Origin: Salinarimonas soli
GTDB taxonomy: Bacteria > Pseudomonadota > Alphaproteobacteria > Rhizobiales > Beijerinckiaceae
Length of the DNA stretch: 53,688 bases
Direction of reading: 5' to 3'
NCBI RefSeq assembly: GCF_008386575.1
Contig: NZ_VUOA01000013.1
Coordinates: 1 to 53,688, forward strand
Shown here: piece after piece, positions 11,259-20,452 of the stretch
How the letters are laid out: each line of letters starts with the position of its first letter
How positions within the stretch are numbered: the first letter of the stretch is position 1
The notes under the pieces: generated by a model
The model's input: the letters and a program-made list of their open reading frames with translations, nothing else
The model's database searches: none
What the model was told of the DNA's origin: nothing
Made by a program: the position numbers and the translations under genes

Positions 11259-14200
11259 CTACTCGGCCGCGATGGCGAGCGGGCGCGGGAGGGGCTCCAT
11301 CGCCGGCATGTCGGGCATGGGCGCCTCCCCGCGCTCGTCGAGCCTGCGCCGGAACCACAGGGCGTAGAGCGCGGGCAGGAACAGGAGCGTCAGGAAGGTC
11401 GCGACGAACAGCCCGCCCATGATCGTGTAGGCCATGGGCCCCCAGAAGGCGGAGCCGGCGAGCGGGATCATGGCGAGGATCGCGGCGAGCGCCGTGAGCA
11501 CCACGGGCCTGGCCCGGCGCACGGTCGCCTCGACGATGGCCTCGCGCCGGGTGAGGCCGTGCGCCACGTCGGTCTCGATCTGGTCCACGAGGATCACGGC
11601 GTTGCGCATGATCATCCCTGCGAGCGCGATGAGGCCGAGCAGCGCCACGAAGCCGAAGGGCTTGCCCGAAAGGTTGAGCGCGAGCGACGCCCCGATCAAT
11701 CCCAAGGGTGCGGTCAGGAACACGAGGATGAGGCGCGAGAAGCTCTGGAGCTGGATCATCAGCAGGGTGAGCATCACGCCGATCATCAGGGGGAAGAGCG
11801 CGAAGATGGAGGCGTTGCCCTTGGACGATTCCTCCACCGCACCGCCGATCTCCAGCCGGTAGCCCGGGGCGAGGTTCTTCGCCAACGGCTGGAGCGCCGG
11901 CCAGATCTGGGCCGTCACGTCGGGCGGCTGCACGCCGTCCACCACGTCGGCCCGCACCGTGATCGACATGTCCCGGTTGCGCCGCCAGAGGATCGGCTCC
12001 TCGTGGGCGTACTCAATGCGCCCGACCTGGGAGAGGGGCACGGCAAGCCCGTTCCGCGACAGGATCGTGAGCTCGCCGATGCGCCCGAGATCGAGGCGCT
12101 CGCCCGGCACCGCGCGGGCCACCACGTCGACGCGCTCCGTCCGCTCCCGCACGCTCGTCACCGTGACGCCGGAGATGAGCGTCTGGAGGGTCTGCGCCAC
12201 CGTCGAGGGGTCGAGGCCGAGGGCACGGGCGCGCTCCTGGTCGACGACCACGCGCACGGAGGGCGTCATCTCGTTCCAGTCGAAATGCGGATCGACGGCG
12301 TTGGGATTGGCGCGCACCACCTCGCGGACCTGGCCCGCGATCTCGCGCACCTTCATCGGATCGGGCCCGACCACCCGGAACTGCACGGGGAAGCCCACGG
12401 GCGGGCCGAAATTGAACCGGTCGACGCGCACCCGCGCCTCGGCGAGGGCGCCGTTGGCGACCGCCGTCTCGAGGCGCGCCTTGATGCGCTCGCGGGCCGC
12501 GACGTCCCGGGCCACGATCACGGTCTCGGCGAAGGCCTCGTTGGGCAGCTGCGGGTTGAGGCCGAGCCAGAACCGGGGCGAGCCCTGGCCGATATAGGTG
12601 GAATAGGTCTCGATGTCGGGATCGTCGCGCAGGAGCCGCTCGGCCTTGCGGGCGGCCTCGTCCGTGACGCCGATGGCGGTGCCCTCGGGGAGACGCAGCT
12701 GGAAGAACAGCTCGGGCCGCTCCGAGAGGGGGAAGAACTGCTGCTGCACCCGGCCGAAGGCCACGATCGAGCCGGCGAAGATGCCGATCGTGGCGAGGAT
12801 GGTCAGGCCGCGGCGGTTCACGCAAGCGCGCACCACCGCGCGCAGGATCCGGTAGGTGCGGGTCTCGTAGACGGCGTGCGGGTCGGCGTGGCCGTGCGCC
12901 GCCATGGATTTCGGCAAGAGCTTCACCCCGAGATAGGGCGTGAAGATCACCGCCACGAACCAGGACGCCACGAGCGCGATCGCCACCACCCAGAAGATGC
13001 CGCCCGCATATTCGCCCACCGCGGAGTTCGCGAAGCCGATGGGCAGGAAGCCCGCGGCCGTCACGAGGGTGCCGGTGAGCATGGGAAAGGCGGTGGAGGT
13101 CCAGGCGAAGGCGGCGGCGCGCGGCCGGTCCCAGCCCTGCTCCATCTTCACCACCATCATCTCGACGGCGATGATGGCGTCGTCCACGAGAAGCCCCAGG
13201 GCGATGATGAGGGCGCCCAGCGTGATCCGATGCAGGTCGATGCCGAGCACGCTCATGACCGCGAAGGTGATGGCGAGCACCAGGGGCACGGAGAGCGCCA
13301 CCACGATGCCCGTGCGCCAGCCGAGCGAGAGGAAGGAGACCGCGAGCACGATGGCCAGCGCCTCCAGGAAGGAATGCTCGAACTCGGCGATCGCCCCGTC
13401 GACCACCTTGGGCTGGTCGGCGATCTGCTCGAGTTCGAACCCTTGCGGGACGGAGGCCGTGAACTCGTCCACGGCCGCCTTCACCTCCCGCCCGAAGGAG
13501 AGGATGTTGGCGCCCTTGGCCATGACGACGCCCACCGCGAGCGCGGGCTCGCCGCGCTGGCGCACGAGGAACTCGGCCGGATCCTTGAAGCCCCGGGTGA
13601 TCGTGGCGATGTCGCCCAGGCGGAACACCCGGCCGTTCGCCTCCACGGGCGTCTCGGCCACGGCGCGCTCGCCGTCGAGGGCGCCCGTGATGCGCAACGG
13701 GATGCGTTGCGCCCCGCTCTGCACCGTGCCGGCGGGCGCGACCGCGTTCTGGCGGGCGAGCGAATCGAACAGGGCCTGGGGCGGGATGCCGAGCGTCGCG
13801 AGCTTGGCGTGGCTGAACTCGACAAAGATGCGCTCGTCCTGCACGCCGTAGAGGGTCACCTTGGTGACGGCGGGCACCTTCAGGAGGCGCTGGCGCAGGG
13901 CCTCCGCGACGCGCTTCTTCTGCGCCGCGTCGGCGCCGGGCGCCGTGATCATGTAGAGGAGCGAGTCGACGTCGCCGAACTCGTCGTTGATGTTGGGCCC
14001 GCTCACGTCGCGGGGCAGGTCGCCCTTCACGTCGCCGATCTTCTTGCGCAGCTGGTAGAAGAGCTGCGGCACCTCCCTGGCGGGCGTGTTGTCGCGGAAG
14101 CCCACGTTCATCGCCGTGAAGCCGGGCTTGGTATAGGTCACGACCTTGTCGAACCAGGGCAGCTCCTGGAGCCGCTTCTCGATCCGGTCCGCCACCTGGT

Positions 14201-14390
14201 CCTGCATCTCCTGCGCGGTCGCGCCGGGCCAGGAGGCGGTGACGATCACGTTCTTGATCGTGAAGTTCGGGTCTTCCGCGCGGCCCAGGCCCCTGAAGGA
14301 GACGAAGCCCGCGACCGCGACGGCGAGGATGAGGAACAGGACGAGGGGCTGATGCCGGACCGCCCATTCGGAGAGGTTGAACCGCTTCAT
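11259..14390 (-). CDS. RND-family inner-membrane efflux pump
   Basis: A 1043-residue AcrB-type proton antiporter of the inner membrane. The first transmembrane helix (PLVLFLILAVAVAGFVSF) follows a short cytoplasmic N-terminus. The large periplasmic porter loop comes next. TM4 carries the paired aspartates of the proton relay in GLLVDDAIIAVEMMVVKMEQ. A second large periplasmic loop begins near QQQFFPLSERPELFFQLRLP, and the final helices end before LPALYALWFRRRLDE. ATG at 14390 (MKRFNLSEWAVRH) matches the family start and follows the fusion-protein stop by 11 bases. The set has no outer-membrane channel gene, so it must use one encoded elsewhere. The substrate is unknown. Confidence 0.95.
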   Translation of the reverse strand: MKRFNLSEWAVRHQPLVLFLILAVAVAGFVSFRGLGRAEDPNFTIKNVIVTASWPGATAQEMQDQVADRIEKRLQELPWFDKVVTYTKPGFTAMNVGFRDNTPAREVPQLFYQLRKKIGDVKGDLPRDVSGPNINDEFGDVDSLLYMITAPGADAAQKKRVAEALRQRLLKVPAVTKVTLYGVQDERIFVEFSHAKLATLGIPPQALFDSLARQNAVAPAGTVQSGAQRIPLRITGALDGERAVAETPVEANGRVFRLGDIATITRGFKDPAEFLVRQRGEPALAVGVVMAKGANILSFGREVKAAVDEFTASVPQGFELEQIADQPKVVDGAIAEFEHSFLEALAIVLAVSFLSLGWRTGIVVALSVPLVLAITFAVMSVLGIDLHRITLGALIIALGLLVDDAIIAVEMMVVKMEQGWDRPRAAAFAWTSTAFPMLTGTLVTAAGFLPIGFANSAVGEYAGGIFWVVAIALVASWFVAVIFTPYLGVKLLPKSMAAHGHADPHAVYETRTYRILRAVVRACVNRRGLTILATIGIFAGSIVAFGRVQQQFFPLSERPELFFQLRLPEGTAIGVTDEAARKAERLLRDDPDIETYSTYIGQGSPRFWLGLNPQLPNEAFAETVIVARDVAARERIKARLETAVANGALAEARVRVDRFNFGPPVGFPVQFRVVGPDPMKVREIAGQVREVVRANPNAVDPHFDWNEMTPSVRVVVDQERARALGLDPSTVAQTLQTLISGVTVTSVRERTERVDVVARAVPGERLDLGRIGELTILSRNGLAVPLSQVGRIEYAHEEPILWRRNRDMSITVRADVVDGVQPPDVTAQIWPALQPLAKNLAPGYRLEIGGAVEESSKGNASIFALFPLMIGVMLTLLMIQLQSFSRLILVFLTAPLGLIGASLALNLSGKPFGFVALLGLIALAGMIMRNAVILVDQIETDVAHGLTRREAIVEATVRRARPVVLTALAAILAMIPLAGSAFWGPMAYTIMGGLFVATFLTLLFLPALYALWFRRRLDERGEAPMPDMPAMEPLPRPLAIAAE

Positions 14391-14401
14391 GGGTCGGGCT
14401 C

Positions 14402-15478
14402 CTAGAACTCGAGCGCCTGGACGATGCGCACGCGCTGGCCCGCATCGAGCTTCTGCACGCCAAGCGTCACGACCCGGTCGCCGGGATTGAGCCCGGTCCG
14501 CACGAGGACGTCGCGGGACTCGTAGGCCGCCACCTCGACGGGGCGCAGCGCGGGCCGCCCGTCGGCGTCGACCACCCACATGGCGGGCCCGCCGCCCCCG
14601 TTGAACAGGGCCGAAAGCGGCAGGCGCGCGATGCGGTCGCCGCCCTTCTCGCGCAGGGTGACCGTGGCGCTCATGCCGAGCTGCACGCGATCGTCCGCGC
14701 CGGGGAGCGCGAAGCGGGCCAGATAGGTGCGGGTCGCGGGATCGGCGGAGGCCGAGAGCTCGCGCAAGCGGGCCTCGTAGCGGTGATCGGGGCTCGACCA
14801 GAGGGTCAGCGAGGCCTCCGCCTCCCGCAACTGGCCGATGCCGGCCTCGGGGATCGCGACGACCGCCTCCTTCTCGGCCGAGCCCGCCACCCGTGCCGTG
14901 GCCTGCCCCGCGGCCACCACCTGGCCCGGCTCGGCGAGCACCGCCGTCACGACGCCGTCGGCGTCGGCCCGCAGGATCGCGTAGGAGAGGGCGTTGCGGG
15001 CAAGCGAGAGGGCGCGCTCGGCCCGGGCGGTGCGCCCGCGCGCCTCCTCGGTGGCGGCGGTCTGGCGCTCATAGGCCGCCGCCGTCGACCAGCCCTGACC
15101 GCGCAGCGCCTGCAGGCGCCCGAGCTCGGCCACGGCCTGGGTGAGCGCGGCCTCGGCGGCCCTGCCCTCGGCCTCAGCCTGCTCGACCTGGAGGCGCAGG
15201 TCCGTCGCGTCGAGGACCATCAGGGGCTGGCCCGCCGTCACGGCGTCGCCCGCGTTCACGAGGCGGCGGGCGACCTTGCCCGGCACCCGGAAGCCGAGAT
15301 CCGTCTCGACGCGCGGGCGGATGGTGGCCACGAAGGTGCGCTCCTGGACCCGCGCCTCGAAGGCGACCTCCTGGACCAGGACGGGGCGGTCGGGCTTGGC
15401 GGCCTCCTTCGGCTTCTCCTGGCAGGCGGCCAGAAGGGCGGCGAGGGAGAGACCGAGCAGGAGGGGACGGGAATGCAT
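14402..15478 (-). CDS. RND efflux periplasmic adaptor (membrane fusion lipoprotein)
   Basis: A 358-residue HlyD/AcrA-type adaptor linking the pump to an outer-membrane channel. The N-terminus MHSRPLLLGLSLAALLAACQ has a lipobox (LAAC), so it is a lipoprotein anchored in the inner membrane. The lipoyl half-motifs flank a coiled-coil hairpin rich in Ala, Glu and Gln (LQVEQAEAEGRAAEAALTQA and after). The beta-barrel and membrane-proximal domains include LSALFNGGGGPAMWVVDADG. ATG at 15478 is chosen because GAGG stands six bases upstream; the GTG at 15499 has no well-placed ribosome-binding site. It is the first gene of the efflux operon. Confidence 0.93.
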   Translation of the reverse strand: MHSRPLLLGLSLAALLAACQEKPKEAAKPDRPVLVQEVAFEARVQERTFVATIRPRVETDLGFRVPGKVARRLVNAGDAVTAGQPLMVLDATDLRLQVEQAEAEGRAAEAALTQAVAELGRLQALRGQGWSTAAAYERQTAATEEARGRTARAERALSLARNALSYAILRADADGVVTAVLAEPGQVVAAGQATARVAGSAEKEAVVAIPEAGIGQLREAEASLTLWSSPDHRYEARLRELSASADPATRTYLARFALPGADDRVQLGMSATVTLREKGGDRIARLPLSALFNGGGGPAMWVVDADGRPALRPVEVAAYESRDVLVRTGLNPGDRVVTLGVQKLDAGQRVRIVQALEF

Positions 15479-15538
15479 GGCGCGCCTCGGACGATTCACG
15501 CTCCGCGGGGGAGCGCTCGTCCGGGGAGGATAGCGGAC

Positions 15539-15566
15539 GAGTGATGAATTTCAATTATCATCACTC
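15539..15566. promoter_or_regulatory. 28-bp palindrome, candidate TetR operator
   Basis: GAGTGATGA (15539-15547) and TCATCACTC (15558-15566) are perfect 9-base inverted arms around the AT-rich centre ATTTCAATTA. The palindrome stands 60 bases upstream of the adaptor start and is strikingly AT-rich for this DNA. Size, symmetry and position fit an operator for the TetR protein encoded at the end of the same operon. This is inference; no second copy was noticed near tetR itself. Confidence 0.7.
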
Positions 15567-15630
15567 ATCAGCTTGAGCCTGCCGCGGCGGCCATGTGCGC
15601 CGGAGCACACCCGCCACCCTGCGGCTTTCC

Positions 15631-16593
15631 TCAGGGATAGTGGACGCCGCCCGTCGCGCGCCGGGGCTTGTCCTTCGTCTCGGGCAGGGGGATGAACTCC
15701 TCCACGTCACCGGGCACGGTGTCGAAGCGGCCCTTCGCCCATTCCTCCTTGGCCTGCTCGATGCGCTCGGGCCGGGACGAGACGAAGTTCCACCAGATGT
15801 AGCGCGGCCCCTCCATGGGGGCGCCGCCGAACAGCATGAACCGCGCCTCGCCCTTCGCCCGCACTACGATCTGGTCGCCGGGCCTGAGGACCAGAAGCTG
15901 GCCCGGCTCGAAGGACTGGCCGGCCACCTCGATCTCGCCCGCGATCGTGTAGAGCGCGCGCTCCTCGTAAGCGGGCTCGACCGGCAGCCGCGCTCCCGCC
16001 GCGAGCTGCACGTCCGCGTAGAGCGTCTCGGAGGGGGTGGCCAGGGGCGAGCGGGTGCCGAAGGCCGAGCCCGCGATGAGGCGTGCCTTGATCCCGTCCA
16101 CCTCGACGACGGGCAGCTCGCCCGCGCCGTGATGCACGAAGGCGGGATCGGTCTCCTCCTGGTCCTGCGGCAGGGCCATCCAGCTCTGGATCCCGAACAG
16201 GCGCTGCCCCGATTGCCTCCGCGCCGGGCTCGTGCGCTCGGAATGCACGATGCCGCGCCCAGCCCGCATCCAGTTGAGGGCACCGGGCTCGATCGCCTTC
16301 TCGGTGCCGAGGCTGTCGCGGTGCAGGATCTCGCCCTCGAACAGGTAGGTCAGGGTCGCGAGGTTGATGTGCGGGTGGGGCCGCACGTCGATGCCCTGGT
16401 CGGTGAGGAACTCCGCCGGGCCCATCTGGTCGAAGAAGATGAAGGGGCCGACCATCTGGCGTTTGACGGACGGCAGCGCGCGGCGCACCTCCATCTCGCC
16501 GAGGTCGACGGCGCGGGGCACGATCAGCATCTCGATCGCGTCGGCGCTCTCCCGGTCGCCGGGGGTCGGATCGGGGCAGGGAGTCCAGCTCAT
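15631..16593 (-). CDS. Pirin-family bicupin protein
   Basis: A 320-residue pirin-like protein with two cupin domains. The N-terminal cupin has the metal-binding pattern RPHPHINLATLTYLFEG and, further on, GRGIVHSER, supplying the three His and one Glu seen in iron-binding pirins. The C-terminal cupin contains PAYEERALYTIAGEIEVAGQ without the full metal set. Pirins are varied: some are quercetin dioxygenases, others regulate dehydrogenases. ATG at 16593 lies six bases after the GNAT stop, so the pair is probably translated from one message. A run of extra N-terminal residues from 16620 is in frame but would overlap the GNAT gene. Confidence 0.9.
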   Translation of the reverse strand: MSWTPCPDPTPGDRESADAIEMLIVPRAVDLGEMEVRRALPSVKRQMVGPFIFFDQMGPAEFLTDQGIDVRPHPHINLATLTYLFEGEILHRDSLGTEKAIEPGALNWMRAGRGIVHSERTSPARRQSGQRLFGIQSWMALPQDQEETDPAFVHHGAGELPVVEVDGIKARLIAGSAFGTRSPLATPSETLYADVQLAAGARLPVEPAYEERALYTIAGEIEVAGQSFEPGQLLVLRPGDQIVVRAKGEARFMLFGGAPMEGPRYIWWNFVSSRPERIEQAKEEWAKGRFDTVPGDVEEFIPLPETKDKPRRATGGVHYP

Positions 16594-16598
16594 GGCGT

Positions 16599-16898
16599 CT
16601 ACCTCAGGATGTCGGACCATTCGGGATGGCGGTCGAACTGCCCCTTGGCGAAGGGGCAGAGCGGCATGATGCCTTTGCCGGCCGCGCGGGCGTCCTCGAC
16701 GGCGCGGCGCACGAGGATCGCCCCGATCCCGCGCCCCCGCAGCGCGTCGGGCACGCTCGTGTGGTCGATGATGAGCAGATGCTCGCCCGCCCGGGAATAG
16801 GTCATCTCGGCCTCCATCCCCTCGACCCGGATGGCGTAGCGGCCCTTGGAAGGGCTCTCCTCGTGGCGGATCTCGGCGGGCGCGGCGTCGTCCGGCAT
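16599..16898 (-). CDS. Small GNAT-family N-acetyltransferase (YidJ/GCN5-like)
   Basis: A 99-residue single-domain protein of the compact NAT type. The core reads GRYAIRVEGMEAEMTYSRAG, then LLIIDHTSVPDALRGRGIG, where RGRGIGA is the acetyl-CoA-binding motif A. The tail KGIMPLCPFAKGQFDRHPEW is the family signature that closes the pocket. The acceptor is unknown. Starting at ATG 16898, it sits 11 bases after the beta-propeller gene and 5 bases before the pirin start, so it is the middle gene of a three-gene operon. Confidence 0.9.
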   Translation of the reverse strand: MPDDAAPAEIRHEESPSKGRYAIRVEGMEAEMTYSRAGEHLLIIDHTSVPDALRGRGIGAILVRRAVEDARAAGKGIMPLCPFAKGQFDRHPEWSDILR

Positions 16899-16909
16899 GG
16901 ATGGATCTC

Positions 16910-18076
16910 CTAGCGCGGGCTCATGCGGGCCGAGGCGGGGTGGCCCGAGACCTTGAAGCGCTTGCCCGTGTCCACGACGTCCTGCCCCTCGACGCGAAAG
17001 ATCGAGAAGTCGCTGTCGAGATAGTTGCCCACGTAGAGATAGCGCCCGTCGGGCGTGAACAGGACCGCCTCGGGCAGCCCGCCCACCTCGATCGACCGCA
17101 CCCGCGTCACCTGCTTGCCCGCGATCTTGAGCACCTCGATGGTGCCCTTCGAGTTGTAGAAGTAGGCCTTCCTCGACGCGTTGGAGCCGCGCAGGATCGC
17201 CGCCACGGCGAGGTCGCCCTGGGGGCTGATCGCGAGCCCCTCCGGGCCGTCGCCGACCACCACCCGATCGACGATGCGGGGCGGCTGGGCCTCGAGATCG
17301 ACGACGCTCACCGTGTCGACGCTGCCGTCGGACGCGCCCGCATTGCCGTTGTCGGCGGTGAGCGCGAGCCGGCCGTCGGGGCTCACCGCCACGTTGTAGG
17401 GCCAGGGGCCGGTGGGCAGGTCGAGCTTGTTGTAGGTGACCTTGCCGCCGTTCACCTCGAGCACGGAGACCTTGCCGGCCGGGAACTTGACCGCGAGCGC
17501 ACGCTTGCCGTCGGGGGTGAAGGTGACGTGCGCCACCTGGTCGCCCATCGCCACCGTATCGGTGACCCGCACCTGCATGCCGTCGATGGAGAGCACCGAG
17601 ATCGAGTTGTCGGCCCGGTTCGCCACGAGCGCGAGCGTCCCGTCCGGGCTGATGCTGAGCCCCGAGGGCTGCTTGCCGGCCCGGATCGTCTCGACGAGCT
17701 TCGGCGGGCTCGCCGTCATGTCGATGACGTGAATCCGATCGTCGGGCACCTGCTTGAGCGCCTCCCCGTCCTTGATCACGTCCACGGAGTCCGCCACGAG
17801 GGCGAGGGTGCCGGCGGGGTTGATCGCGAGGTTCACGGGCGGGCCCGCGACGGAGTTCTTGAGCGGCAGCGTCGCCACGACGCGCGGGTTCTCGGGCTCG
17901 GCGAGATCGACGATCAGCACCGTGTCGCGGCCCGGCGCCGACAGGACCGTCTTGCCCTCCTCGTCCCAGATCAGCTTCTCGTCGTTGCCCACGATCATGA
18001 ACGGGGCCGCCTGGACCCGCTCCGCCCCGGCCAGGGCGGCGCCCAGCGCCAGCAGCCCGACACACACGTTCCTCAT
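16910..18076 (-). CDS. Exported YVTN-type beta-propeller protein
   Basis: A 388-residue secreted protein. The signal peptide is MRNVCVGLLALGAALAGAER with cleavage near VQA-AP. The mature part is a string of about seven blades, each marked by a phrase like SPDGTLALVANRADNSISV, TPDGKRALAVKFPAGKVSV, SPDGRLALTADNGN or TPDGRYLYVGNYLDSDFSI. YVTN propellers act as periplasmic or surface scaffolds and some bind metals or redox partners. No enzyme motif is seen. It heads an operon with the small acetyltransferase and the pirin. Confidence 0.85.
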   Translation of the reverse strand: MRNVCVGLLALGAALAGAERVQAAPFMIVGNDEKLIWDEEGKTVLSAPGRDTVLIVDLAEPENPRVVATLPLKNSVAGPPVNLAINPAGTLALVADSVDVIKDGEALKQVPDDRIHVIDMTASPPKLVETIRAGKQPSGLSISPDGTLALVANRADNSISVLSIDGMQVRVTDTVAMGDQVAHVTFTPDGKRALAVKFPAGKVSVLEVNGGKVTYNKLDLPTGPWPYNVAVSPDGRLALTADNGNAGASDGSVDTVSVVDLEAQPPRIVDRVVVGDGPEGLAISPQGDLAVAAILRGSNASRKAYFYNSKGTIEVLKIAGKQVTRVRSIEVGGLPEAVLFTPDGRYLYVGNYLDSDFSIFRVEGQDVVDTGKRFKVSGHPASARMSPR

Positions 18077-18164
18077 CGTGATTCTCCCCTCGTTCCGTCC
18101 TGCCGTTGCGTGATCCTGGCAGACCCCCGCCGCTTGGCAAGCGCCGGGCTTGCGCAGAGCGGGC

Positions 18165-19400
18165 CTAGAACAGCCGGCCTCGCTCCGTGACCGACAGGAT
18201 CGCGAGGGTGAGGAGGGAGAGCAGGATGTACCCCGTCGCGAGGGGGATCAGCGTGCCGTCATAGGCTTGGCCGATCGCGTAGCCCACGGTCGCCCCCACC
18301 AGGGTCGACACCGACCCGATCACGGACGCCGCGGTGCCGGCGAGATGCCCCTGCGGCTCCATCGCGAGCGCGTTGAAGTTCGAGAACACCATCCCGATGA
18401 GGAACATCATCCCGCCGAGCAGCAGCATGAAGGGCGGGAACGAGAGGTGCCCGGTCCAGGCGAGCAGCGCCATCGCCGTCGAGAGGAGGGCGAACAGCGC
18501 CACGGCGCCGTGCGACAGGCGCCGCATGCCGTAGTGCCCGACGAGGCGCGAGTTGAGGAAGGACGACGCCGACATGGCAAGCGCGACGCAGGCGAAGGCG
18601 AGCGAGAAATAGGCGCCCAGGCCGAAGATCCCCGTGAAGATCTGCTGCGAGGAGACCAGGAACCCGAACATCGAGCCGAACATGGTGCCGCCGGCGAGCG
18701 CGTAGCCGAGCGTGCGCCCCGTGCCCAGAACCTCGGCATAGGCGGCGACGACCTGTCGGGGCGAGATCGAGCGCCGCTCGCCCGGGGGCAGCGTCTCGGG
18801 CAGGCGCGCCGCGACCCAGGCCAGCATGACGATTCCGTAGAGGGTCAGGAAGGCGAAGATGGCGCGCCAGGACGCGAACAGGATGATGAACTGCCCGACC
18901 GAGGGCGCGAGCACCGGCACGGCCATGAACACCGTCATGGCAAGCGACATCACGCTCGCCATGTTGCGCCCGGCATAGCAGTCGCGCACCACCGACGTGG
19001 TGACCACCCGCGGCGCCGCGGAGGCGAGGCCCTGGACGAGGCGCCCGAGGAGCAGCAGCCCGAAGCTCGGGGCGGCGGCGCAGAGCAGGGCCGCCGCGAC
19101 ATAGACCGCGAGCCCCGCGATGAGCACCGACCGGCGCCCGAACCGGTCAGACACCGAGCCGATGAGGAGCTGGCCCGTCCCGAAGCCCACGAGATAGGCC
19201 GAGAGCACCACCTGTCGGGTGTTCTCGTCCTGCACGCCGAGCGCGATGCCGATCTGCGCGAGCGCCGGCAGCATGATGTCGATGGCCAGCGCGTTGAGGG
19301 CCATCAGCCCCGCGATCATCCCGACGAACTCGCGAAAGCCCATCGGATCGTGGCGGCGTTCCGCCGGAGCGGCGTCGCTGGTGGGGCTGCGTGCGTCCAT
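18165..19400 (-). CDS. MFS exporter, Bcr/CflA (drug:H+ antiporter) type
   Basis: A 411-residue major facilitator with 12 predicted membrane helices. Loop 2-3 carries motif A as GSVSDRFGRRSVL, and the fifth-helix antiporter motif region is present at VPVLAPSVGQFIILFASWR, the pattern used by the Bcr/CflA subfamily. The N-terminal helix starts MGFREFVGMIAGLMALNALA and includes the conserved DIMLPALAQIG. ATG at 19400 gives a short hydrophilic leader, MDARSPTSDAAPAERRHDP. It is divergent from glpR with a 138-base gap. The substrate is unknown; bicyclomycin-like drugs and sulphonamides are known for the group. Confidence 0.92.
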   Translation of the reverse strand: MDARSPTSDAAPAERRHDPMGFREFVGMIAGLMALNALAIDIMLPALAQIGIALGVQDENTRQVVLSAYLVGFGTGQLLIGSVSDRFGRRSVLIAGLAVYVAAALLCAAAPSFGLLLLGRLVQGLASAAPRVVTTSVVRDCYAGRNMASVMSLAMTVFMAVPVLAPSVGQFIILFASWRAIFAFLTLYGIVMLAWVAARLPETLPPGERRSISPRQVVAAYAEVLGTGRTLGYALAGGTMFGSMFGFLVSSQQIFTGIFGLGAYFSLAFACVALAMSASSFLNSRLVGHYGMRRLSHGAVALFALLSTAMALLAWTGHLSFPPFMLLLGGMMFLIGMVFSNFNALAMEPQGHLAGTAASVIGSVSTLVGATVGYAIGQAYDGTLIPLATGYILLSLLTLAILSVTERGRLF

Positions 19401-19491
19401 GGCCCTCGTGTTGTCGCCGGATCCCCGCCGGGGGGCAATCGGGCGCGGCGCATGCCAGCCCTGCACGGCGCCGGCTGCGCCCTTCGCTTCT

Positions 19492-19527
19492 CTTTCGTTT
19501 TCTGCCAGATTGAGGCGAAGACGAAAG
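19492..19527. promoter_or_regulatory. Candidate GlpR operator upstream of glpR
   Basis: CTTTCGTTTTC (19492-19502) and GAAGACGAAAG (19517-19527) are inverted arms, matching at 10 of 11 positions, 14 bases apart and ending 11 bases before the glpR start. The TTTCGTTT/AAACGAAA core recurs upstream of glpD, which supports a DeoR-type autoregulatory site. The site could also affect the divergent exporter. Confidence 0.6.
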
Positions 19528-19538
19528 ATCGGCCGTTC

Positions 19539-20348
19539 ATGGACATCCAGGTCAGCGCCCGCCAACGCGAGATCATCGGCCTTGCCCGCACGCAGGGGCG
19601 CGTCGGAGTGGACGAGCTCGCCGCGCGCTTCGGCGTGTCGCCGCAGACCATCCGCAAGGATCTCAACGAGCTGTGCGAGCGGCGGCTCCTGTCGCGCATC
19701 CACGGCGGCGCGGTGGTCTCGTCGGGCGTGGAGAACGTCGCCTACGAGGCGCGGCGCTTCATCGCCCAGGAGGAGAAGCGCTCCATCGGGGCGGCCGCCG
19801 CGCGCCTCATCCCGAACAACGCCTCGCTCCTCATCAATATCGGCACCACCACCGAGGAGGTGGCCCGGCACCTCGGCGAGCACGAGGGCCTGCTCGTGAT
19901 CACCAACAACCTCAACGTCGCCACCGCCCTCTACCGGCATCCGAGCATCGAGGTGGTGATGACGGGCGGGCCCGTGCGGCGCTCCGACGGGGCCGTGGTG
20001 GGCGCGGCGGCGGTGGAGCTCGTGCGCCAGTTCAAGGTCGACTATGCCGTGATCGGCACCTCGGCCCTCGACGAGGACGGCTCGCTCCTCGACTTCGACC
20101 CCCGGGAGGTGCGGGTCTCGCGCGCCATCATCGAGAACGCGCGCCAGGTGATCCTCGTCGCCGACCGGCTCAAGATCGAGCGCTCGGCCCCGGTGCGGAT
20201 CGGCCACCTGTCGGAGGTCGACGTGTTCGTGACCGACGCCCTCCCCTCCCCGCCCCTGCGGGCGCTCTGCGCGGAGCTCGGCGTGCGCCTCGTCGAGGTG
20301 GGCGGCCGCGACGTGCACCCCGACCCGGCGGGCGAGCCCGTCGCGTGA
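19539..20348 (+). CDS. glpR: DeoR-family repressor of glycerol-3-phosphate genes
   Basis: A 269-residue DeoR-type repressor. The helix-turn-helix is VDELAARFGVSPQTIRKDLN, followed by the DeoR signature LLSRIHGGAVV. The C-terminal sugar-phosphate sensor domain has ININIGTTTEEVA-like and ITNNLNVATAL segments and a DYAVIGTSALDEDGSLLDFD block typical of GlpR proteins. The gene stands directly upstream of glpD on the same strand, separated by 161 bases, so glycerol-3-phosphate is the likely inducer. ATG at 19539 begins MDIQVSARQREIIGLAR, the usual start of this family. A candidate operator lies directly upstream. Confidence 0.9.
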   Translation: MDIQVSARQREIIGLARTQGRVGVDELAARFGVSPQTIRKDLNELCERRLLSRIHGGAVVSSGVENVAYEARRFIAQEEKRSIGAAAARLIPNNASLLINIGTTTEEVARHLGEHEGLLVITNNLNVATALYRHPSIEVVMTGGPVRRSDGAVVGAAAVELVRQFKVDYAVIGTSALDEDGSLLDFDPREVRVSRAIIENARQVILVADRLKIERSAPVRIGHLSEVDVFVTDALPSPPLRALCAELGVRLVEVGGRDVHPDPAGEPVA

Positions 20349-20452
20349 GCCGGGTGGCTCGCGCCGGGGGATGCGGCCCCTGAGGCGAACCCTGAGGATC
20401 GCGGCGGCTTTCTGCTTGTGATCGCTTCGGCGCGCACTTAGCTTATATCCGC

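Noticed and set aside
11559-14405. A 948-codon open frame opposite the RND pump gene.
   Set aside because: Its translation is rich in His, Arg, Gly and Asp and low in structure, the usual result of reading a high-GC gene backwards. The pump frame has full family motifs.
15595-16800. A 401-codon frame opposite pirin.
   Set aside because: It is an antisense shadow of pirin and the small acetyltransferase.
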